Below are positions 46,964 through 55,937 of a stretch of DNA of 64,000 nucleotides, in pieces. Below the pieces are notes generated by a model that saw only the letters and a program-made list of their open reading frames with translations, was not told the DNA's origin and ran no database searches. The translations under genes were made by a program, and so were the position numbers. Each line of letters begins with the position of its first letter. The first letter of the stretch is position 1. The DNA is from Gammaproteobacteria bacterium (GTDB lineage Bacteria > Pseudomonadota > Gammaproteobacteria > Steroidobacterales > Woeseiaceae): NCBI GenBank assembly GCA_029861535.1, contig JAOTZC010000005.1, positions 48,530 to 112,529 of the forward strand, in the 5' to 3' direction.

Positions 46964-47338
46964 ATGCGAATTCTGCAACACTTTCATACTGCGGAGGAAG
47001 CTGAAGACGTTGGTCGGGAGCTTGAAGAGAGAGGAATTGCCACCTTCGTTTCGGGTAAAAATGAGGAGTGGGCTGGCGGCCCTATTTCTGGCCCGTCGGG
47101 CGCCGCGCTTTGTGTCATCGTCGAACGGCAGTACAACGATGCGATCATGTGGCTAAAGAACCCGGATCACGAGGTTCAAGTTAAGCTGTCGCCTAGTGAA
47201 ATATCGGATATTAGATCGTCATTGCAACCCAAAAATTCTGTAAGAGCGATGCTTCCCGCGCTGATCAAACTCCTGATTCTCGTAGGCATGTTTGCAATCG
47301 CGGTCAAGTTTTTGATCATGTACAGCGATGCCGCCTAA
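46964..47338 (+). CDS. DUF2007-like protein with C-terminal membrane helix
   Basis: The 124-residue protein has an N-terminal domain (HFHTAEEAEDVGRELEERGIATFVSG, then ALCVIVERQYNDAIMWL). This resembles the DUF2007 or putative signal-transducing family that binds small ligands or domain partners. A hydrophobic segment from about residue 98 to 119 (LPALIKLLILVGMFAIAVKFLI) should anchor it in the membrane. Function unknown. It is alone between two repeat-bearing gaps in a segment with other accessory genes. Confidence 0.7.
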   Translation: MRILQHFHTAEEAEDVGRELEERGIATFVSGKNEEWAGGPISGPSGAALCVIVERQYNDAIMWLKNPDHEVQVKLSPSEISDIRSSLQPKNSVRAMLPALIKLLILVGMFAIAVKFLIMYSDAA

Positions 47339-47380
47339 GATATCGTCGCACTGACCGCTCCTGGCCGATTGCAGCCGGTC

Positions 47381-47550
47381 ACATTTTCAAAATTCTATGC
47401 GCTTGAACGACCGCTATTGATGAAAGCAGACGTTCGGAAAGTGGGCCCAGAAAAATCGTTGGCTGAACGACCGCTTTCCCCTCGAAAGCAGCCGCCTGAA
47501 TGATAAACTGTCGAACGACTGCAAATGACCCAAAGCCCACGATTCGCCTT
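47381..47550. repeat. Cluster of degenerate intergenic repeats
   Basis: Three related units: TGAACGACCGCTATTGATGAAAGCAG near 47404, TGAACGACCGCTTTCCCCTCGAAAGCAG near 47464 and CGAACGACTGCAAATGACCC near 47513. The form GACCGCTTT...AAAGCAG is a weak hairpin. No gene is seen from 47339 to 47610. Confidence 0.55.
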
Positions 47551-47610
47551 CGAACAACTCGATTTAAAAAAGCCCTTTGATTTCTGTTGTTTTGCGGAGA
47601 GACTGCACGA

Positions 47611-48324
47611 ATGCTCGACTTGTTTCTATCTATCATTGATCGATTGATCCAGCTTAAAGGCTTTCGCGACGCAAGAGCTGCGAAACGTTTTCAAGAAATA
47701 TACCAGCCCTCTTTTGAAGAATTACTGCTAGTACATAGGGATTACGTTGGTATGTTCACCCCCCTCTCGAAGTTGGATCAGATGCACGATAGCAGTCGAA
47801 GGATGTCTTGGGAGGAAACGCAGGTTGTTGGGAAAGCGGTTGTTACTGCACTGGAGTATGTGCGGGAGCGTCGCGTTGAGTTTGAGCCGGTGAGGGGAAA
47901 ACTGAGGGCACTTGTTGAGCTGCTGAACGAACTCGACCTGGCAACGGCTGAGGCTAAATTTATCCGAGCTGTACTTGACTACCTCTCGCCGGTTACTAGG
48001 CTGGAGAAGGACGAGTCTCTCCAGATCGACCTCGGTCACCTCGGTAAATCTGTTTCAACAAGGGTCGTCTTAGAACTCGAGCTTTTAGCAGAGCTGTTTT
48101 CGCTCGAGCACGCCGCTCCATCTGCTCTAATCCACCCGCTCATCTCTGAATACGAGCGGGGGCACTTGAGTATCAGTGAAGACCGGCTAGCTGAGCTTAT
48201 CACTCAAGAAGTAGCTGGATTTATCGGAGGGGTTGAGTGGCATGTCAAGCACTTACGAATCCACTGGTCGGTGGTTTGCGAAACCTACGCAGCGCTCAGA
48301 TTTTCGTCGAGTCCCCACATCTAA
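47611..48324 (+). CDS. Hypothetical protein, paralogue of the next gene
   Basis: The 237-residue protein is helical and has no signal peptide. It begins with an amphipathic hydrophobic helix, MLDLFLSIIDRLIQLKGFR. Conserved blocks shared with the next gene are QEIYQPSFEELLLVHRDYVGMF, SSRRMSWEETQVVGKAV, RRVEFEPVRGKL, RVVLELELLAELFS, and a C-terminal WSVVCETYAALRF. I do not recognise a characterised family. The start at 47611 follows GGAGAG and removes an eight-residue extension. The short N-terminal helix followed by a charged helical body is common in membrane-peripheral proteins of defence or stress islands, but this is only a general impression. Confidence 0.72.
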   Translation: MLDLFLSIIDRLIQLKGFRDARAAKRFQEIYQPSFEELLLVHRDYVGMFTPLSKLDQMHDSSRRMSWEETQVVGKAVVTALEYVRERRVEFEPVRGKLRALVELLNELDLATAEAKFIRAVLDYLSPVTRLEKDESLQIDLGHLGKSVSTRVVLELELLAELFSLEHAAPSALIHPLISEYERGHLSISEDRLAELITQEVAGFIGGVEWHVKHLRIHWSVVCETYAALRFSSSPHI

Positions 48325-48366
48325 CATGCCATTGCTTGCTATAGGCTCGGTTGCGTCGGAAAGCGG

Positions 48367-49086
48367 ATGGTTCTGGATACATTAGTCTCGGTCATCGATC
48401 GGTTGATCAAGCTCAAAGAGTACCGCCACAAGGGATCCGAGAGTCGCTTCAAGGACATCTACCGACCTGCGTTCGATGAAATGTTGTTAGTGCATCGCGA
48501 CTACGTCAGCATGTTGAACCGTGTCTTGGAGATGATTCAACCAACTGGCAGTCGCCGAATGTCCTGGGAGACCACGCAGGCAGTGGGGAACCGCACAGTC
48601 GCGGCACTCAAGTTTCTGCGTCAGCGTCGCATCGAGTTTGAGCCGGTGAGGGAAAAACTCGGGGACCTCAACGGCAAATTAAAGACCCTCGACCTTCAAC
48701 CGATCGACACAGGGTTCGTTTGTGCACTCGAGGACTATTTGTGGCCAGTCAAGGTTATGGAGTCCAATCAGTCACTGGAAATCCGGGCATTCAGGGGGTC
48801 TGTCTTGAAGCGAGTTGTCCTCAAACTCGAATTGTTGGAGAGGTTGTTCTCGCCCGAAACAGAATCTGCATCAATTTTGCTTCCAATGTTCGACGTGCGG
48901 AACGAGTACCACTGGATCGACGCAGACTACTTGGCCAAAAGGGTGGCCGTTCAGTTGGTAGGGTTCTCTGGCGACGTAGAATCCAGCATCTGGCATCTTC
49001 GAACCCTTTGGTCCCGTGTCTGCGAGGCGTATGTAACCCTTCAAGTCGCGTCTAGTTCCCACATGGGGCTCCCTCACTACCCATAA
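48367..49086 (+). CDS. Hypothetical protein, paralogue of the preceding gene
   Basis: The 239-residue protein shares its layout with the gene 43 bases upstream: MVLDTLVSVIDRLIKLKEYR, then KDIYRPAFDEMLLVHRDYVSML, GSRRMSWETTQAVGNRTV, RRIEFEPVREKL, RVVLKLELLERLFS and WSRVCEAYVTLQV. The middle region (residues 110-150) differs most. The pair therefore arose by tandem duplication and then diverged. Both are intact and read in one direction, suggesting that they are kept for different partners or as a heteromer. The ATG follows GGAAAG. No known domain was recognised. Confidence 0.72.
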   Translation: MVLDTLVSVIDRLIKLKEYRHKGSESRFKDIYRPAFDEMLLVHRDYVSMLNRVLEMIQPTGSRRMSWETTQAVGNRTVAALKFLRQRRIEFEPVREKLGDLNGKLKTLDLQPIDTGFVCALEDYLWPVKVMESNQSLEIRAFRGSVLKRVVLKLELLERLFSPETESASILLPMFDVRNEYHWIDADYLAKRVAVQLVGFSGDVESSIWHLRTLWSRVCEAYVTLQVASSSHMGLPHYP

Positions 49087-49426
49087 AATGGGTCCGCTTG
49101 TGGCCGAAAGCGGACAGTCTTATTGGCGATTTTTACGGTGTGTGAATGACCGATATCAACAAAAGCAGACCTTCTGACCCTTATTCGCAGGGATGGCGGT
49201 ATCGCTTAATCGGCACTCTCCGTGGGACTTTAGGAACGGCAAAAAATTACGCCCCCAGTGCCGTAATAAGTACCTGCGATAGTGCCCGAGAATATGTATT
49301 TGGCGCGTGTTGCGACGCTCGCTTTTTCGCTTAATGCCCAGCGCCTTGGAACAACATCGTTGTGTGACCTGAGTCCGGCGCCACCACTGCGCAACCGGTA
49401 GGCTAGGTTTTCTTTGGGATGACATA
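49087..49426. other. 340-base gap with one degenerate repeat, no supported gene
   Basis: GGGTCCGCTTGTGGCCGAAAGCGGACAGT near 49088 is a clear hairpin-type unit of the local repeat family. A 62-codon plus-strand frame at 49146-49334 has no ribosome binding site or recognisable product and is not called. The promoter of the next gene should lie in the right part. Confidence 0.55.
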
Positions 49427-52279
49427 ATGCGTTCAACGCTAGCCCTGATCTTTTTCCTTTCGGGCGCTTCTGCTCTGATTTTCGAATCGTTGTGGTTTCG
49501 GCTTGCCGGGCTATCCCTGGGCAACAGCGTGTGGAGCGCAAGCCTGGTGTTGGCGGCGTTCATGGGCGGGCTGGCATTGGGTAACGGGCTGGTAGCTCGA
49601 CTGCATAGGCGCGTTTTGCACCCCGTGCGCCTCTACGCCGCTTTGGAATTCGCTATTGGCATCGGTGGAATTGCAGTGGTGCTGCTGCTGCCCCGATTAC
49701 CCAACCTCCTCGGCCCGGCCCTCGGCAGCCTCACAGACATGCCGGTGTTGCTCAATGCGGTGCGCTTGACGATCGCCTTTGGAATTTTGGTGACGCCGGC
49801 TATTGCAATGGGTGCGACCTTGCCGGTTCTTGCCCAGGCACTCTCACGTCAGGATCCCAACTTTGGTGCCAATATTGGATGGCTATACGGCTGGAACACC
49901 TTGGGCGCAATGCTTGCTGCTTTCAGCACCGAATTATTTCTGGTGCCAGCGTTTGGCATCTTGAATAGCGGCCTGTTTGCACTGGTGTTCAATTTGATGG
50001 CGGCGCTGATTGCATTGCGCTTTTCGCAGATACACGAGACGGCGCCGATGCCTGGGCCTTCTGCGGCGGATGTGCCGCAGTTGATCGGTATACGCAGCCG
50101 CCGCTATGTTGCGGTCGCGTTCCTTTCTGGCGCACTAATGTTGGCTCTGGAAGTCGTGTGGTTTCGTTTCTTGCTGCTGACTCGAGACGGTACAAGCCTC
50201 ATATTCGCGGTCATGTTGGCCGTCGTGCTTGCTGGAATAGCGGTCGGTGGCCTTGCGGCCGCGCGTCTGTTTCAACGCGACGACCGCGCCTATCGCTGGC
50301 TGCGGCACGTCACCGCGACGTCCGCGGCATTGGTCGTGCTGACATACTGGGGCTACGATCTTTTCTCCGTTTACCGCGATCTGCAAGATACAACGACGCT
50401 CGCATTCATCGGGTTCGCCACATTCCTGATGTTTCCGGTTGCGGTATTGTCCGGCGTCGCGTTCACGATGGTGAACCGTGCTGTCAAGGACGATTTCGGC
50501 TCGTCCGCACGAACTGCCGGGATCGCAACTTTTTTCAATACGATTGGTGCGATGTTGGGCTCGCTTTTCGCCGGTTTCATCTTGCTACCAATGGCCGGCA
50601 TGGAGTCATCGTTCTTCCTTATCGCCGCGACGTATTGCCTGGTGACATTTGTCGTACCGCTCGAGGACCAGACGTCGCGGCTCACAATACTGGGGGGGCG
50701 CGGCGCAGTTGCAGGGGCAGTCGCGTGTCTGATTTTGTTTCCGTTCGGTTTGATGCAAAAAACGTACTTTGGCGCCCAATTGGTGTGGTTGCCAACGCAT
50801 GAATTGGTCGCAACCCGCGAAGGGCTGATTGAAACGCTTCGTTACTATCGCCAGGAAGTTTTCGGTGAGCCGAAATACTATCGCTTAGTCACCAACGGCT
50901 TTTCCATGTCTGCTACGACGACCGCAGCAAAGCGATATATGAAACTCTATGTCTATCTGCCGCTCGCATTCAAGCCAGACACCCGGGATGCGCTCCTCAT
51001 CAGTTTTGGGGTCGGATCAACAGCCAAAGCACTCACGGATTCACCCGGGTTGCAGAACATCGATGTTGTGGATATCTCCGAAGACATTCTGGAGATGAGT
51101 ACCATCATCTACCCCGGTGATGATAATCCGCTGCGGGACGAACGCGTTCGCGTACATGTGGAGGACGGCCGATTTTTTCTCAATACCACCACCAACCGCT
51201 ACGATCTAATTACTTCAGAACCGCCGCCACCTAAAATTGCAGGCGTCGTAAACCTCTATTCTCAGGAATACTTCAAGCTGATCCACAAGCGATTGAATCC
51301 AGGCGGCTACGCGAGTTACTGGCTGCCCGTTCAACAGCTCGAGCCGACCGATACGCTGGCGATCGTCAAGGCTTTTTGCAATGCATTTGACGACTGCTCA
51401 CTTTGGTCCGGTGCCGGTTTGGAATGGATGCTGCTGGGATCCAAAGACGCGAATCCCCAACGCGACGTGACGCAGCTGTCGGCTCAATGGCGTGAGCCAC
51501 AGGTGGCTCGGGAACTGATTGCGTTGGGTTTAGAGTCGCCAGCCCAACTGGGCTCGCTGTTCATGGCGGATGCCGATCTGCTGATGGAACTGACCGCCGA
51601 CGTTGCTCCGGTGACTGACAATTATCCGTCACGCATTTCGTCGCGACCGGTGATAAATCCGGGATACATTGAACTTTACGATGCGCTAATGGATGAAGAT
51701 GTGCGACTGGAGAGATTCAGGAGCAGCGAATTGATCAGTCAACTACTGCCGGCAGAGTTCAAGAAAAATAGTGAACCCTTTTTTCAGTATGAACGATTGA
51801 TAAAAAATCATTTCACCGCTGGCGTTTACAGACATCAAAACGATCCATTTGTTTGGGAAGCTATTGATGATCTGCTGACAAACACGTCACTTACGACTCT
51901 TCCGCTATGGCTTTTGGGTAGCGATCAGGATACTCAGAATATTATCGCGAGTCTGTTGGAGCAGGAAGGTTATCGAGACGATTTCGCACTGGGTTTAGCC
52001 CGGAAATACGCATCTGAACGTGATTATGAATCCGCGTTACGGTATGTGAATAATCACATTACGACGGCCAACGACGTGTCAGAATGGGCATCGAATTTTT
52101 ATCTCTACTTGCTGGCCAAAAATGGCATGGCAGCCGAGGCGAGACCGATTATCGCGAAACTCGAGACCCTTGGGCGGCCGGGGGTAGATAGATTCCTTGA
52201 CTGGTTTGCGACCAAGTTCGAACTAAACAGTGCGGAAAGTTTTGAGCCGCCGATCGTAGGCGCTCAGCCGGTGACTTAA
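49427..52279 (+). CDS. Membrane-fused spermidine synthase-like protein
   Basis: This 950-residue protein joins an N-terminal membrane part of about eleven helices (residues 1-430) to a spermidine synthase-like domain. The membrane part begins MRSTLALIFFLSGASALIFE and contains the repeated EFAIG/ALEVVWFR type blocks of the MFS-like spermidine synthase family. The SAM-type domain shows ISFGVGSTAKAL near residue 525, VVDISEDILEMS, RVHVEDGRFFL, and ITSEPPPPKIAGVVNLYSQEYF near 595. A helical C-terminal extension of about 200 residues follows. Whether it makes a polyamine or another aminopropyl or methyl product is unknown. It is not in an operon. Confidence 0.85.
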   Translation: MRSTLALIFFLSGASALIFESLWFRLAGLSLGNSVWSASLVLAAFMGGLALGNGLVARLHRRVLHPVRLYAALEFAIGIGGIAVVLLLPRLPNLLGPALGSLTDMPVLLNAVRLTIAFGILVTPAIAMGATLPVLAQALSRQDPNFGANIGWLYGWNTLGAMLAAFSTELFLVPAFGILNSGLFALVFNLMAALIALRFSQIHETAPMPGPSAADVPQLIGIRSRRYVAVAFLSGALMLALEVVWFRFLLLTRDGTSLIFAVMLAVVLAGIAVGGLAAARLFQRDDRAYRWLRHVTATSAALVVLTYWGYDLFSVYRDLQDTTTLAFIGFATFLMFPVAVLSGVAFTMVNRAVKDDFGSSARTAGIATFFNTIGAMLGSLFAGFILLPMAGMESSFFLIAATYCLVTFVVPLEDQTSRLTILGGRGAVAGAVACLILFPFGLMQKTYFGAQLVWLPTHELVATREGLIETLRYYRQEVFGEPKYYRLVTNGFSMSATTTAAKRYMKLYVYLPLAFKPDTRDALLISFGVGSTAKALTDSPGLQNIDVVDISEDILEMSTIIYPGDDNPLRDERVRVHVEDGRFFLNTTTNRYDLITSEPPPPKIAGVVNLYSQEYFKLIHKRLNPGGYASYWLPVQQLEPTDTLAIVKAFCNAFDDCSLWSGAGLEWMLLGSKDANPQRDVTQLSAQWREPQVARELIALGLESPAQLGSLFMADADLLMELTADVAPVTDNYPSRISSRPVINPGYIELYDALMDEDVRLERFRSSELISQLLPAEFKKNSEPFFQYERLIKNHFTAGVYRHQNDPFVWEAIDDLLTNTSLTTLPLWLLGSDQDTQNIIASLLEQEGYRDDFALGLARKYASERDYESALRYVNNHITTANDVSEWASNFYLYLLAKNGMAAEARPIIAKLETLGRPGVDRFLDWFATKFELNSAESFEPPIVGAQPVT

Positions 52280-52396
52280 GCTGGCGACCGACAATATGGT
52301 GCACTTAACAAACAACACTCATCGTTTCTAGAGCAACGAAAAGGGTTCTGAATACGGACGTACGCTTTCGAGTAAAAGCGCCCTTGTTATCACTTG

Positions 52397-53551
52397 TTAA
52401 CCTAGGGCCTGATCGAGATCAGCAATTAGGTCGTCTAAAGCTTCGATGCCGACCGACAGGCGAATCAACTGATCGTTGATGCCAAGCTCGGCACGTTGGT
52501 CCTGCGGTACCGACGCATGCGTCATGATGGCCGGATGGTCAACCAAACTTTCGACTCCGCCGAGGCTTTCCGCGAGCGCGAACACCTCGCAGCGCTCCAG
52601 GAAGCGGCGCGCGCTGTCAATACCGCCATTAATAAAGAATGTCACAATGCCGCCGAAGCCATCCATTTGACGTGCGGCCAATTCGTGCTGCGGATGCGAC
52701 GTCAGCCCCGGATATAAAACGCTGTCGACTCGCGAATCCGCTTCGAGCCATTCCGCAATCGCATGGGCGCTTTTGCAATGTCGTTCCATGCGCACATCGA
52801 GAGTCTTGACGCCGCGCAGTGCCAGAAAACTGTCGAACGGGCTGGCGACCGCGCCGATTGAGTTGTGCAAATAGCCAAGCCTTTCTCCGAGCGCATCATC
52901 ATTAGTCACAGCAATGCCACCGATCATGTCGGAGTGGCCGTTGATAAACTTCGTTGCCGAATGCATGACGATGTCGCAGCCCATTTCAAGCGGACGTTGC
53001 AGACACGGTGTTGCAAACGTGTTGTCGACGACATTCAGTATGTCGCGTGCGCGGGCAAGCGCAGCGATCGCCTCAAAGTCCACGATTTTGAGCAACGGGT
53101 TACTCGGACTTTCGATCCAGATCATCCGCGTGTTGTCTCGCAGTGCCGCCTCGGCGGCATCCGGATTGGTCAGGTCAACAAAGCTAAATTCGATCCCGGC
53201 GCTTCGCTCTCGCACGTCGTGAAAAAGCCGTCGTGTGCCGCCATAAAGATCATCCATGGCAACAACATGTGAGCCGGTGTCGATCAATTCGAGAATCGTT
53301 GCGGTCGCAGCCATACCCGACGCGAACGCGAAGCCTTGGGTGCCGGACTCAAGGTTTGCAATGCAGTTTTCGTACGCCATGCGCGTTGGGTTTTGCGTGC
53401 GCGAGTATTCAAAGCCCTTATGCTTTCCCGGGCTTTCCTGAATGTAGGTCGACGTCGCAAAAATCGGCGGCATGATGGCGCCCGTGACCGGTTCGGGGCT
53501 TTGTCCACCGTGAATTGTTCTGGTTGCGAATTTCTTGTCGTTGCTTCCCAT
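52397..53551 (-). CDS. Cystathionine gamma-lyase (or gamma-synthase-type enzyme)
   Basis: A PLP-dependent trans-sulfuration enzyme of 384 residues. It shows GFEYSRTQNPTRMAYE near residue 47, FASGMAATATIL near 77, the PLP-contacting WIESPSNPLLKIVD, VVDNTFATP around 174 and the Schiff-base lysine K201 in HSATKFINGHSD. It lies nine bases after a cystathionine beta-synthase on the same strand, which makes cystathionine gamma-lyase, the second step of reverse transsulfuration from homocysteine to cysteine, the likely role. The sequence alone does not exclude gamma-synthase. Confidence 0.9.
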   Translation of the reverse strand: MGSNDKKFATRTIHGGQSPEPVTGAIMPPIFATSTYIQESPGKHKGFEYSRTQNPTRMAYENCIANLESGTQGFAFASGMAATATILELIDTGSHVVAMDDLYGGTRRLFHDVRERSAGIEFSFVDLTNPDAAEAALRDNTRMIWIESPSNPLLKIVDFEAIAALARARDILNVVDNTFATPCLQRPLEMGCDIVMHSATKFINGHSDMIGGIAVTNDDALGERLGYLHNSIGAVASPFDSFLALRGVKTLDVRMERHCKSAHAIAEWLEADSRVDSVLYPGLTSHPQHELAARQMDGFGGIVTFFINGGIDSARRFLERCEVFALAESLGGVESLVDHPAIMTHASVPQDQRAELGINDQLIRLSVGIEALDDLIADLDQALG

Positions 53552-53560
53552 GAATAATTC

Positions 53561-54922
53561 TCAGATTTGGCGGCGTAGATAGTTCAATACGTCGGATCGC
53601 GTAATCAACCCAAGAAAGCTATCACCGTCCAGTATGGCCGCGTAGGGCTGCACGCTGAGCATCGCGACCAGATTGTTGACGCTTTCGTCTTTGTTGAGCC
53701 TAATAAATGCGGATTCCATTGCATCTTCGACATTTGCGCACATCAGTTCCGGCCGACCGTAGACGAACTGCATGATCGCATCCTCGGTGATGACACCGAC
53801 GAGCTGTCCTTCGTCCATGACTGGAAGCTGCGAAAAACCCGCATTACGCAAGCGATTGTGCGCGGTCGTCAAAATATCGCTTCGCCCCACGGTAATCGTC
53901 TCGCGTTTGCCGTGCAGTCGGCCAATCAAGTCGCGCAGATCACCGAAATGCTTGCGCTGAATGAAGCCCTGGTCTTCCAACCAGAAATCGTTAAAAAGCT
54001 TGGACAAATATTTGTTGCCGGTGTCACAAGCAAAAGTGACGACATTTTTTGCCTCGGTCTGCTCCTGGCAATATTTGAGCGCCGCGGTGAGCAAAGTCCC
54101 GGTTGACGACCCGGCCAGAAGCCCTTCCGTTCTGAGTAGTTTGCGCGCCATTGCAAACGATTCCGCATCACTGATGGCATAGGCTTTCTTGACCTGATCA
54201 AAATCCGCGATGTCGGGAATAAAATCTTCACCGATACCTTCGACCAGCCAGCTACCGCGCTCACCAAGCTGACCTTTATTGATGTAGTCGGCCAACACGG
54301 AACCCACCGGATCGGCAAGTATCAGGTCAACGTACGGTGCATGTTCGGCAAGATATTTGCCCAGACCCGAGACCGTGCCGGCCGAACCAACGCCGACCAC
54401 GATCGCATCGAGCTTGCCATTCATCTGCTCGAGGATTTCCGGTCCAGTCGTGGTTTCATGCGCCAGTGGGTTGTCGGGGTTACTGAACTGGTTGATAAAA
54501 TAGGCGCCGCGCTCTTCGGCGATGCGGCGGCCGAGGTCTTGATAATATTCGGGGTGACCCTTGCCGACATCGGAGCGTGTCAGCACGACTTCGGCGCCCA
54601 TCGCGCGCAGGTTGAAGATCTTCTCCTGGCTCATCTTGTCCGGCAGCACCAGCACCAACTTGTAGCCTTTTTGCTCCGCCACCAGCGCGAGCCCAAGGCC
54701 GGTATTACCGGCGGTCGCCTCGACCAGTGTATCGCCCGGCTTAATGTCGCCGCGCTTTTCAGCCTCCTCGATCATCGATATTCCGATACGATCTTTGATC
54801 GAGCCGCCCGGATTCATCAGTTCGAGCTTGAGGAAAAGCCTACATTTGCCGGTATCGAGCTTGCTCACCTCGAGCATCGGCGTTTTACCAACCATGTCCA
54901 GGACGTTTGAGTAAATTTTCAT
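53561..54922 (-). CDS. Cystathionine beta-synthase with CBS-domain pair
   Basis: The enzyme condenses serine (or O-acetylserine) with homocysteine to cystathionine. The 453-residue protein starts with a type II PLP fold: MNPGGSIKDRIGISM with K43 as Schiff-base lysine, VEATAGNTGLGLALVAEQKGYK around residue 68, GVGSAGTVSGLGKYL around 178 and GLLAGSSTGTLL around 267. Two CBS domains follow, from about residue 335 (TTAHNRLRNAGFSQLPVMDEG) to the end. There is no heme-binding N-terminal extension. Together with the adjacent lyase it gives a complete reverse transsulfuration pair. Confidence 0.93.
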   Translation of the reverse strand: MKIYSNVLDMVGKTPMLEVSKLDTGKCRLFLKLELMNPGGSIKDRIGISMIEEAEKRGDIKPGDTLVEATAGNTGLGLALVAEQKGYKLVLVLPDKMSQEKIFNLRAMGAEVVLTRSDVGKGHPEYYQDLGRRIAEERGAYFINQFSNPDNPLAHETTTGPEILEQMNGKLDAIVVGVGSAGTVSGLGKYLAEHAPYVDLILADPVGSVLADYINKGQLGERGSWLVEGIGEDFIPDIADFDQVKKAYAISDAESFAMARKLLRTEGLLAGSSTGTLLTAALKYCQEQTEAKNVVTFACDTGNKYLSKLFNDFWLEDQGFIQRKHFGDLRDLIGRLHGKRETITVGRSDILTTAHNRLRNAGFSQLPVMDEGQLVGVITEDAIMQFVYGRPELMCANVEDAMESAFIRLNKDESVNNLVAMLSVQPYAAILDGDSFLGLITRSDVLNYLRRQI

Positions 54923-55018
54923 TTCCGTTCGTTCTAATTGTTAAAATTGGCTGTCAGGTGTGTGCTGGCGAGTGTACGCGACAGTTGTTGCCTGTCACCA
55001 GCCCGGAAGCCCTAATTT

Positions 55019-55879
55019 ATGTCGGACGACACAGAGATTGGCGATCTACTGAAGCGAGTTGCGCGTGAGCTCGACACCGTTAGCGAGTCGCCGCGGCTCG
55101 ATGCCGAAATCCTCCTCGGCCGCGCGATCGACATGCCGCGCGCGTATCTGTTCGCGCACCCCGACGATATGCCGGACGATGCTGCTATCGCTCGTCTCCA
55201 GCGCACGGTTGCGCGGCGGCTCGCCGGCGAACCGATGGCCTACATCACCGGTAGCAAGGAATTCTGGTCGATGGATCTGGTGGTCAGCCCGGCAACGCTG
55301 GTGCCAAGACCCGAAACCGAACTCCTTGTCGACCTGGCCTTGCGTGAGATCCCACGCAAGGCGCACTGGAGGATTCTCGACCTCGGCACCGGCAGCGGCG
55401 CGATCGCACTGGCCATTGCGCGGGAGCGCCCGCTGTGTGACATCGTTGCTGTCGAGCTGAGTGCCGATGCGATTCGAATCGCTGAGATAAACCGGCGCCA
55501 GCTCGATATCGCAAATGTGACGTTTCTCGAAGGCAGCTGGACTGCGCCGGTTGCTGGGGAGGGATTCGATCTTGTGGTCTCAAACCCGCCGTACGTCAAG
55601 GTCGACGATGATGCACTCGAGCGACTTGCGAGCGAGCCGGCGGCTGCACTCGTCGCGGGCGTCGACGGACTCGATGCTATCCGAATTCTGGCGCACGACT
55701 GCCGCGACGTACTTAGAGTCGGCGGCCAGCTTGCGCTTGAACATGGTGCGGATCAGGAACATCAGGTTGCCAAGCTGCTGCGCGGCAATGGCTGGTCCGA
55801 GATCGCATGTCACAATGACTATGCGGGCCTACCGCGGGTCACGACAGCGCGGCGGCCTGCGCCGGACGACGAACTGTGA
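55019..55879 (+). CDS. prmC: Peptide chain release factor N5-glutamine methyltransferase
   Basis: PrmC methylates the GGQ glutamine of RF1 and RF2. The 286-residue protein has an N-terminal helical domain (LDAEILLGRAI, GEPMAYITGSKEFW). The SAM fold includes VPRPETELLVDLAL, ILDLGTGSGAIALAIARERP around residue 120, and the catalytic NPPYVK around 188. It is normally directly behind prfA; here it lies 11.7 kb from it, after the accessory segment. It is on the plus strand, followed by the ppiB, MoeB-like and EEP genes with short gaps or overlaps. Confidence 0.95.
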   Translation: MSDDTEIGDLLKRVARELDTVSESPRLDAEILLGRAIDMPRAYLFAHPDDMPDDAAIARLQRTVARRLAGEPMAYITGSKEFWSMDLVVSPATLVPRPETELLVDLALREIPRKAHWRILDLGTGSGAIALAIARERPLCDIVAVELSADAIRIAEINRRQLDIANVTFLEGSWTAPVAGEGFDLVVSNPPYVKVDDDALERLASEPAAALVAGVDGLDAIRILAHDCRDVLRVGGQLALEHGADQEHQVAKLLRGNGWSEIACHNDYAGLPRVTTARRPAPDDEL

Positions 55880-55937
55880 TACATAGCCACCACTTCCACA
55901 TTCTTCTGACCTATTCCCTTAATTCAACTGAGACATC

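Noticed and set aside
49146..49334. 62-codon plus-strand frame before the spermidine synthase-like gene.
   Set aside because: No ribosome binding site, no recognisable domain, and cysteine/arginine-rich composition typical of random frames.
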